From Distichodus sexfasciatus (taxonomy: Eukaryota > Chordata > Actinopteri > Characiformes > Distichodontidae), in assembly GCA_032718565.1 (NCBI GenBank), contig JAVGVS010000471.1, forward strand, positions 62,001 to 126,000: 64,000 bases of DNA, given 5' to 3'. Positions 55,368-64,000 of the stretch are shown piece after piece (position 1 is the first letter of the stretch; each line of letters opens with the position of its first letter). The position numbers and the translations under genes are program-made. The notes under the pieces were generated by a model. It was not told the DNA's origin. It ran no database searches and was given only the letters and a program-made list of their open reading frames with translations.

Positions 55368-58300
55368 CGCTAGAACAGCGCCGGCATTTGATGCGACCGT
55401 TGTGCTGCTGACCATCGTCCAGAAATCTGAGTAACTTCTCACAAACGTCGCACTGCAGCAACACAACACAAACAGAACAATGAGCAGATTTAGGGTTTTG
55501 ATTTCTTAGTCTGCAGGAGACATGAAAAATGAGATGTACAGTAAGTGAATCTGCTGAATGTCGTAAATGATAATTTACCAGAACTCGATATTGCCCGGTG
55601 AAGGTGGAGGAGGAGCGACCCACGTCACTTCAACTCGGGATTTCTTTTCACCTGAAGCGTGGCTGATGCTGGAGTTCTGTGGGTTAAAAATGAGAATTGG
55701 GCTGATTGTATATACAGTGGTACCTTGACTTACGAGTGTCCCAACTTACGAGTTTTTCGAGATACGAGCCGTCTCTCGGCCGTTTTTTTTTTTGCTTTGA
55801 GTTGAGAGCTAAAATTCGGGTCACGAGCCGGCTGGGCGTGCGACGACGCTATTTAACGATACTTGGCCAGCACATTTCAGAAACGTGCTAAAAGGGAGGA
55901 TGAAACAGACCACATTGGACAGGTTTTTTATCGAAAACCCCTGTGGATGAAAGGGAGGAAAGCGTGGCCAAACGGGCAAAAACCAACCAGCGAATAAGAT
56001 TCAGTTCAGCCTTTCTCCTCCACCTTCGTCAGCATCTTCAAGTCGTCTGATCTCCAAGGCAAATGCTGTACATCATACTTAATAAAACCAGTTTATTGCA
56101 GTACATTCTATTGTACTGTGTTTTTATACAATATTCGTTATTTATAAGCAAATTTTTCTTATTTAAAAACATGTAACAAAAAATGCGGTGTTTTTTAGGG
56201 GGGTCCGGAACGGATTAATGGCATTTCAGTTCATTTTAATGCGGAAAATTGATTTGACATACGAGTAATTTGAGCTCCGTCACGGAACGAATTAAGATCG
56301 TAAGTCAGGGCACCACTGTACTCCCATATTAGAGGTGTGAACCGCCACTGGTCACGCGTTTCAATTGAATGGACCGTTGTCACACTTCCGTTCTAATTGG
56401 AGAAGCGGGGTAACGTCACTTCCTGTTTAGGTTCGCCACTTAGGACGCAATGGCCGCCTCCTCTCGCCGGTTTTATTGAAGTCTACCTGGCTCCTCTGTT
56501 TCAAAACAACAGCACCCTTACCTCAGCTTTCACCATTCACCTAAAGACGAAAACCAACGGAAAACCTGGGTGAGGTTAATCTCAAGTAGTGCGGTAATAT
56601 TCGGTTCCTTTTTATTGGGGTGACCAGACGTCCTCTTTTCCCCGGACATGTCCTCTTTCTGAGACCTGGAAATTGCGTCCGGCCGGGGTTTTAGAATTGT
56701 CCAGGATCTCTAACTGCGAATTACAGGGACGAAGCGTCTATCTTCACACTTCGACACCTTTTTTTTTTTTTTTTTTACAATTTAAATCAAATAACCCTAA
56801 TGGCGTCCCAAACCACTGGCAGCTCGCTGATTCGGACGCAACGTGTGCCTCGTCTAGTGCCGGGAGTCGCTTTCATAAAGAACCGATTCCTCGAATCAAG
56901 CTAGCTAAGAACTAAGAATCGACTCAGTCAAGTATCCAGCAGTTCACACAGTAACATTACAAACTAAATTCCCATTTTACCATAAATATTCAAATGAAGA
57001 TACAGTGCAGTGTGATGTCTCTCTGCATGATTATAAATTATATATTATTATATATATATATTCAATTAGTCACGAATTGAACATGGATAAAGTGAATCAA
57101 TACTGGTTAGAATATGAAAACATATTCAGGATTAAAAAGTTATTTGTTACATAGTTATACAAGAATAACATAGTAGCGAAAGGTAAACTTGTTCTAGTTC
57201 AGTACTGTTCAAGTAATATTTAATTAGGTAAGCACATATATTAAATAAAACTTAAACGTTGATCTACGTTTATATGAAAAATAACCCACATTCAAAAGTT
57301 ATATATAATCAATTTATTAAAGTTATACAAATATATATAATTATGATTACATATAGCATATTTAGTAAGGGAATTAACTGGAAACTGTCACATCTATGTA
57401 TCATTCATTCACTCGATTTTCAAAACCCAAATTTAAAAAAAGTAAAAAATACAACACTGTGAGACATCGCTCTCCGCTGCATGTAGAATGAGCTGCAGTA
57501 GCATTTTAGAATGGCCATGTCCACAGTTATTTTGGTGATAGTAACTCAAAAGTAATGCAGAAGTGGTATAAGAGTACCAGTACCAATAACAATGTAATGT
57601 AACCAATAACTTTGAAATAACAAAATAACAGGAACTAGAAATCTGTATTACATGTAACTAGTAACTGGTAACTTGCCCAACATTGATGACAATGTAATTT
57701 CTTTTGACTTTGAATTACAAAATGGGGGAATATATATATATATGTGTATATGTATATAATTTTGGTTTTAAAAATGTGTTGACTAAAATCGTCTGGGCCT
57801 GAAGCTAAGTGTCCTCTTTTTCACAAATTTAAATCTGGTCACCCTATTTTTTATAAATTTAACTTAACTGGAATTGATGCATACAGAGCATACATGAATC
57901 ATTTAAAAATATGAGGTGTATTTGAGATAAGTCCAAAATTAAATTATGCTTGTTAAGCACTGTACCCAAAAAAAACCCACTAGTTGTTGAGCAACTTAAA
58001 TAAATCAAACTGTCACAACTTCAGACAATGGCGTTGCAACGATGTAACCAGTGATTATAATACTGAAAATAATAGTTACGCCGTCGTTTTTCCCCGTCCG
58101 TGTAGAGTGCACATTTGTTGAATTTTTTGTTTATTCAAAACAACGTACCAAAACATGCAAAAATATATATTTGGCACTCATACTTTAGTGTTATTCCCCA
58201 CTTCAGCGTTTCAAAGAATTTGAATTACAACATCAAGTCTATATTACTGAATTGCTTTGCGTAGAGTGTGTAGTTTATCCACGAGGCTGTTCGTAATTTT

Positions 58301-59440
58301 CCTAATTTCCAAAAAGCAGTAGAAGCTATGTATTGAAGGATGTAAAAGCACCTTGATGTTGAAGCAGTTGTGGACTCTGTACTGGCTGCTGTTTGTCGAT
58401 GTAAAATAACCGACCGCGCCCATGACTCCTGCAGCTCGAGCCTGCAACATGAAGCCCATGAAGTCCGAACCCTTCTCCGCCGCCTCCAGCACAACTGACC
58501 AGGACAAACACATCAAGCTCCGATCATAAATATGAACAGTGTATATTAAAATGTAGGTTTGCAAAAGCTGGATAACAGTGTCTGAATATAACACGTTGGC
58601 TTTCTTCAGGAAACAGCTAATAAGTTACACACAATTTCACATCTTGCATTATATTACTACCTGCTGTCTTACTTTCAAAGCAAAATCTAAAGAAATGAGG
58701 AGTGTTTGAAGAACTTCTGACTTTAAATGCATTACGTAGAGATTTTTTAAAGCAATTAATTAAAATCTAATAATTGTAAATGCTTAAATGACACCAAAAA
58801 ACAAGTATAAAAACTGAAGTAAAGTCTGTTGAAATTGATTCCATTACAGCTTTACTATACTTAAGGTAACTTACTGTGAAGTTCACTGTAATTAACAAGT
58901 AATTATTTAATCTTAAATATTTAATAGTAAGTATTCTCCTTTACATTTATATAGTGTGAAGTAGGTGTGTAATGATACATTGATTTATATCAATATCAAC
59001 AAATCCAAGTATTGGCTCACAAATGCATATATATATATATGGTTAGGGTTAGTGTGTGTGTGTGTGTGTATATATATGTACATGTGTGTATATGTATATA
59101 TATATACACAGTCTCTAAATATATGCATTTTTGAGTCACTGACCATCCAAACCTTCTGTAGTTCTAAACCACTATATTGTCTTTGATGATGATGATGATG
59201 ATGACGACGATGACAATGTGACAATATTATCAGGTCTCCTGGCGTTCTCTCACCTGTGATCCCATCTCCAGGTGTGTATGAGGTCTGGTTGACGGTGACT
59301 CTAAACGGCGGTGTGGAGTTTTGCGGTGGATTTTCGTGTTGTGGCAACATGCTGCTGCAGGCATCCGACACAGAGCCGTCCGAGTACGCAAGTGCGTCCC
59401 TCGTTACCACACCAAGCAGCACACACAGCAGAAAATACAT
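55368..59440 (-). CDS. Second frrs1-like gene: signal peptide and Reeler domain only
   Basis: Exons in reading order: 59254-59440 (MYFLLCVLLGVVTRDALA signal peptide, then SVSDACSSMLPQHENPP), 58352-58494 (SDFMGFMLQARAAG, YRVHNCFNIK), 55579-55676 (SISHASGEKKSRVEVTWVAP) and 55368-55452 (CATFVRSYSDFWTMVSS). Borders are GT/AG and phases chain 1, 0, 2, 0. Together they make a complete, intact Reeler domain of about 167 residues with its cysteines (DACSSM, HNCFN). After the last donor (GTGAGT) no DOMON or b561 exon is found before agl; if the intron were read through, translation would stop at 55257. It may be a Reeler-only protein or the surviving 5' half of a duplicated frrs1. Confidence 0.8.
55715..56318 (+). 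mobile_element. Deleted pogo/Tigger-like transposon
   Basis: Terminal repeats CAGTGGTACCTTGACTTACG and CGTAAGTCAGGGCACCACTG are inverted, with TA on both outer sides. At 55900 a short frame reads MKQTTLDRFFIENPCG and then stops, resembling the tail of a pogo-family transposase. It is about 600 bp, so non-autonomous, and sits in an intron of the frrs1-like gene. Confidence 0.85.
56320..58350. other. Intron of the frrs1-like gene
   Basis: AT-rich sequence with a T-run at 56760-56776, a TATATA run near 57730, and a truncated hAT MITE at 57480-57690 (GTAACTTGCCCAACATTGAT end, related to the element at 5784). Nothing coding is seen. Confidence 0.5.
58960..59215. repeat. AT/TG and GAT microsatellites
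   Basis: TATATA at 59027-59040, (TG)n at 59053-59070, a further TATA run to 59106, and (GAT)n at 59187-59213, all in the first intron of the frrs1-like gene. Confidence 0.9.
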
Positions 59441-60920
59441 CCTAAAAGTAAAGATGAAAGCTGTTCATCCCAAGTTTCGTCACGATATATTGATATTATA
59501 ACAATTCGGTGGACAACGGTTCGACGTCGGCCAATATCAAGTATGCAACTTTTCTTATTCATATGTAAAATTATACTCATGTTGATCACTGTAAAACCAC
59601 GCAGATATATAGATAAACCAGCTTATTTAGTGTATTTATTTAGATTGTTATTACATAGTTACTATAATTGATTATAGATGATTTTTGATTATATATAAGT
59701 TAATAATTTTTGTTTTTCATGTTTTGAAGAATTTCTCATTTCTAATCTGTAGCACATTCTTACAGCTAATGCACATTTAATATAATCATCCACATAGAAT
59801 ACATTAAATATTCCATTGAATAATAAATAATTAATTAGAAATACATAGTCTTGTTTTTTAAACATATTTCTTTATAAAATTCACTCTTAAAAACTACAAA
59901 TTTAACACTTAAAGAACACTGCGACATAAACCATAAAACTGCAGAAAAGAAAAGAAATTTAAATTAAATAATGTTTATTAATTTAAACTAAAAATAATTA
60001 CATTTTTAATATAACAATTTATCATTCAGTTCAATAATGTAATTAATTATATCATGTTAGTTAATAGTTTTAATATTTTATATAATTAATTTAATTCAGA
60101 ACTGCTCATAATGCTAACCTTTTTACAGAATGATTTTCTAAAATTATTAGTACTGAACATTTTTGTGCACAGATTTTTAAAAAAAAATCTTATTTACCAT
60201 TTTTACATGAATTTTCTATAAACGGGGTGAAATCTTGAGCTTTACCTTCTGCAGTCTGCCGTTCTCTGAGCGTTGTGTGTTTTGTGGAGTTTCAGCGAGC
60301 AGCAGTGTGAGGTGATGAGGATTATTTCTCTAATAACACCGGGTGTATTATTGCGTTTCATGTGGGCGTCGCTGTGCACTATTGTGTTTTCACACCTTTT
60401 CTTGTGCTGTTCTTTCTGCTCAACCAGTTTTCATTCTCCTCCCAGCATTCTGTGGATATTTTTTAGACATTAATGTTTCCCTCTCTCTTCAACTTTTCCC
60501 TCCCCAAAACAATTAGCTCGTTAAACCTACACTCATCATTGTCCACTTAATGTGACCAGTAAAGCAGTGACATACAGAGTAAAAGTAAAGTGAAAAATAA
60601 CTGCAGTAAAAGATACATCAGTATATTTAATATGAATTTGAAATTAGCAATATTAAATAGTTTTGTGCTATCAGTAAAGATTAGCTGTTACTCTAGAAAT
60701 ACTGAGTTTTACAGTTAAACATTATTCGCTTGTTTTCCAAATCTGATGTCAATTCTTAAATTCCTTTAGTCCCAAAAACTGATAAGGACCGAGGTTTATG
60801 ATTTTTGCAACATCAGTTCCATAAAAGCTGGTGACATCAGCCATTTAGTATCAGATTTTAGTGTAAAAAATTTATTTTTTTATGTAATTGTTCTGTTTCT
60901 TTATTATTATTTATTTATTT
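59441..60920. other. AT-rich spacer upstream of the frrs1-like gene
   Basis: No gene or clear repeat structure was recognised. A promoter for the minus-strand frrs1-like gene should lie at its left edge, but no distinct core element is visible. Confidence 0.45.
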
Positions 60921-60922
60921 TT

Positions 60923-61727
60923 TAGGGGGCCATGCAGAGGAACACAGCGTGGAACCCTATTGGAATCGTGCTGATTTTTTTTTCTGCCTTAAAACGCGTT
61001 GTGGAGAAAAAACTGTAAGACCTACAGCTTTGAAATTTGACAGGTAAGTCCGGTACCCCACCCACTACTCACTACACAAATAAATAACACAATAAGCTAT
61101 TTTGCGTTTTTCCAAAAATTTTTGCATTTTTCCTAATAACTAATAATAACATTTTTCCTAATAACTTTTGAACCTCCGATTCTCAAAAATCTTATATCAT
61201 CTTATTGCTTAGGTCAAGACGATTTTTTAACACCCTCGCATCTATTTCTGCCGTATTTGATTTTTCTCTAATTTGCATAAAATGAAAACCCATCTTTTTC
61301 AAACTAGTCCCTGGATTTTTGTCCAATCTGCATGCAACTAGTATCATTTGAATCCCAAGACACTCTTCTTTAATTATTATCGAGCACATTTTTTATTTAG
61401 GTCTTCATATTTCTGCAATGTGCAAATAAATGTGGTGGGCTTGGCATAGGACTGCAACACCACACACCGAGTATCATAGAAATCCGGCTCTGGGTGGGCT
61501 ACAGCTTTGAAATTTGGCAGGTAGGTCCGGGACCCCACCCTCTACTCAGGCAAAAAAAATTGCACCACTCTGCCAGTTGGTGGCGCTATAATAAGCTATT
61601 TTGCATTTTGCCTAATAAGTTTTGAACCGTAGCACCCTAGATAAAAGGATGAAATGTGTCATATTTCAACGTCTGTCCACTTCGATTCATCAAAAACTGA
61701 TAAAGCTGCAAACTGCATGGCCCCCGT
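60923..61727. mobile_element. Element with GGGGGCCATGCAG inverted termini
   Basis: GGGGGCCATGCAG at 60925 and CTGCATGGCCCCC near 61715 are exact inverted ends. Inside, a motif CTACAGCTTTGAAATTTG then CAGGTAAGTCCGG occurs twice (61023 and 61500), followed by GGTGGCGCTATAATAAGC. I recognise this as a dispersed fish repeat type. There is no ORF. Confidence 0.75.
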
Positions 61728-62424
61728 AATCACTGCTTGCAGTTATATTTTATTGCGAAAGCTGAAGTTTTCAGGGTGAGTAGAAACAGTGTCCTTCTCA
61801 GTGTAGTGATCAGATTATAATTGACGCTGTAGCGAAGGAAAACACATCTTGACCTCAAGCGGGCACTACATACATTCATGTAATGTCATAACAGACCCTT
61901 TATAATTAAGATAAACTCATGAAAACCACCCAGTTCTTATGTGACCGTGCCGTGCTGTGATCTACGTGTGCGTATCCGTACACAGTCGAGTGGTTAAAGT
62001 TTGTGCCGATATACTTGCATCTGTCCTGTGCGTCGTAATCTGTAGTGTGTACTCCTTACCACCAGGGGTCAGTGTCGAGACCGCAAACCTACTAAATGAA
62101 TGAATACCGGTGTCTTAAAATCGTCATCTGTTATTCCAAACAAACATGTCTTCAGTCGTAAAGAAGCATTAATCTCCATCAGACTGAGACGGCAGCAGAG
62201 AATTAAACGAAAACCGCGGCGATGGCACGTTCGACCACTTAATAGATCCCGTCAGCGCAATGGGAAATTCATTTCTTGACTTTTGAGTGCGGATCTCGCA
62301 ACACTGCCCCCTATAAATTGCGCAGGTATTGCATCTCCGTATACGTTCGTTAATTTTTGAGTATGTGCACAAAAACCGCCGCAAAGAACGCAGGATACGG
62401 ATCGCGGCTGTACGTACGTAGTTA
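61728..62424. other. Unassigned sequence
   Basis: Ordinary mixed sequence between two transposon-like repeats. No exon, RNA gene or repeat was recognised. Confidence 0.4.
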
Positions 62425-62760
62425 ACAGCAAGTATATTTCAGCCTTTAGAGGTTAGTTTCTTTATAAACACAACTTCTTGACGCTGTCATAACAAAAAAG
62501 AAGCTTCACTACCAAGTCACAAATTTTCTGTTCACATCTTTAATTATTTTTCCTGTGTCATTTCACTTCATTTTATACGTTCTACGTTCTGACTCCTTAT
62601 GTCTTGATATGATTAATGCAGTTATTTGGTTTTATGTCGTTTCACTGTATTGTTCTACACACGTACACAGACACTGCTGGTAGTTAGTGCTGACCCTTTT
62701 GTGCCGCTTTTTGCGACTTGTGCTTGGACCCCGCTTGTTGCAGCATTGTTTTCGTTCTTT
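62425..62760 (-). mobile_element. Dispersed element with GGGTCCAAGC terminus, copy 2 (inverted)
   Basis: The minus strand from about 62745 reads GGGGTCCAAGCACAAG and then follows the copy at 32757 for some 330 bases, including AAAGGGTCA and GTGACTTGGTAGTGAAGCTT. The far end is missing. Confidence 0.75.
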
Positions 62761-63119
62761 CTTTTTTTTTTCATTTTGCATGTATTATATTATTCCATAA
62801 TTATGTACGTCAGAACGCAGTAACAACAAAATGCCAAAAATTTGATTTTATTTTTTTAATCTATCACAGGTGACCACAAACACGTTCAAAATGTTTAAAA
62901 AAAGTAACTTTGTACAAAGTGTGTGTGTGTGTGTGTCTAAAATCAGAGCTACTACAGTACAGGATTGGGGTGGTGTGTGTGTTGGGGCGCTGGGTGAAGG
63001 AAAGCAGCTCCTCCTGCTCCAGCGCTCCAGCACAACACCGGCTGCAGTCGAGTCGCTGGAGCTGCCGCTCGGGCCCTGAGGGGCCACAAATGCAGGGGCT
63101 TGGCCCCTAGTCATATAGC
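62761..63119. other. Unassigned sequence with TG run
   Basis: A T-rich stretch, a (TG)n at 62919-62937 and a GC-richer patch at 62985-63090 without convincing splice sites or codons. Confidence 0.4.
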
Positions 63120-64000
63120 ACCGGGTGTAGTTTGAGTGAGGGCTTTTGGGGTACAGGTTTGGGGCTACAGTGTGCTGGAAGGTGGAGGTGGGTGTTGGTT
63201 TGGAGGCTACATGATGCTGAAGGGTGGAGGTGGGTGTAGTTTGAGGTGTAGTTCTTTGGGCAGAGGTTAAGAGGAGAGTAGACGTGGGTGTAGTTTGAGG
63301 TGTCGTTTATAGGGTGGAGGTGGGTGGAGGTTTTTGGGTGCAGGTTGTGGGGAGGGTGGAGGTGGGTGTAGTTTGAGGTGTCGTTTTGTGGGTGTAGGTT
63401 AAGAGGAAAGTAGAGGTGGGTGTAGTTTTTCGGCTAGAGGTTAAGAGGAGGGTGGAGGTGGGTCTAGTTTGAGGTGTCGTTTTGTGAGTGAAGGTTAAGA
63501 GAAGAGGAGAGGCAGGTGTAGTTTGAAGTGTAGTTTTTCGGGTGGAGGTTATGGGGAGGATGGAGGTGGGTGTAGTTTTTCACTAGAGGTTAAGAGGAAG
63601 GTGGAGGTGGGTGTAGTTTGAGGCGTAGTTTTTTGGGTGCAGGTTGTGGGAGGGTGGAGGTGGGTGTAGTTTGAGGTGTAGTTTTTCGGGTGCAGGTTGT
63701 GGGAGGGTGGAGGTGGGTGTAGTTTGAGGTGTCATTTTGTGGGTGAAGGTTAAGAGAAGAGGAGAGGCAGGTGTAGTTTTTTGGGTGCAGGTTGTGGGAG
63801 GGTGGAGGTGGGTGTAGTTTGAGGTGTCGTTTTATGGGTGAGGGTTAAGAGAAGATGAGAGGCAGGTGTAGTTTGAGGTGTAGTTTTTCAGTTGCAGGTT
63901 GTGGGAGGGTGGAGGTGGGTGTAGTCTGAGGTGTAGTTTTTCGGGTGGAGGTGGGACTCTTCACATTGTCTGGAGGTGCAGGTTGGAGCTGCAGCTGTTC
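63120..64000. repeat. G-rich minisatellite (about 53 bp unit) reaching window end
   Basis: At least 14 imperfect copies of GGGTGTAGTTTGAGGTGTAG then TTTTTCGGGTGCAGGTTGTG and GGAGGGTGGAGGT. The plus strand is strongly G-rich and C-poor. The array continues beyond 64000. Confidence 0.93.

Overview
The window is animal nuclear DNA, almost certainly from a teleost fish and probably an otophysan. The signs are small exons with GT/AG borders, long introns full of microsatellites and minisatellites, fish-type DNA transposon remnants (hAT, Tc1 and pogo MITEs) and SINE-like pieces. Gene order palmd - frrs1 - agl is what I recall of human 1p21, and both palmdelphin and glycogen debranching enzyme are recognisable from their residues. 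There are no bacterial features, so operons, ribosome binding sites and CRISPR do not apply.

Layout. 1-1970: a minisatellite, then the last coding exon and 3' UTR of palmdelphin (+). 1970-7140: AT-rich, palindromic and MITE-rich spacer. 7140-12992: a MISP/AKAP2-family gene (+) with a TATA promoter, a short hydrophobic first exon and a 2.3 kb acidic exon. 13000-15200: simple repeats, no gene seen. 15215-22035: frrs1 (-; Reeler, DOMON, cytochrome b561). 22100-26370: spacer with a large 41-bp minisatellite. 26374-52570: the whole coding part of agl (+; about 33 coding exons, about 1521 codons). 52571-55360: AT-rich spacer. 55368-59440: a second frrs1-like gene (-) of which only signal peptide and Reeler exons are seen. 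59450-64000: transposon remnants and a G-rich minisatellite that runs off the end.

Two observations stand out. First, agl carries two homologous 124-bp exons in tandem (37192-37315 and 38824-38947). Both encode the strand with the presumed acid/base glutamate of the glucanotransferase site, both have good splice sites, and neither length is a multiple of three, so exactly one must be used per mRNA. Second, a MISP/AKAP2-type gene sits directly downstream of palmd. From memory the other paralemmins have such partners in human (PALM-MISP, PALM2-AKAP2, PALM3-MISP3) but PALMD does not, so this may be the fourth pair kept in fish.

Caution: coding disruptions (indels, stops, one lost acceptor) cluster between about 19.9 and 30.9 kb and hit frrs1 and agl alike, while agl exons from 32.5 kb onward are all clean. 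Local sequence error is more likely than parallel gene decay, but this cannot be settled from one sequence. The genes do not form one pathway: agl degrades glycogen, frrs1 is a membrane ferric reductase family protein, and palmd and the MISP-like protein belong to membrane and cytoskeleton families.
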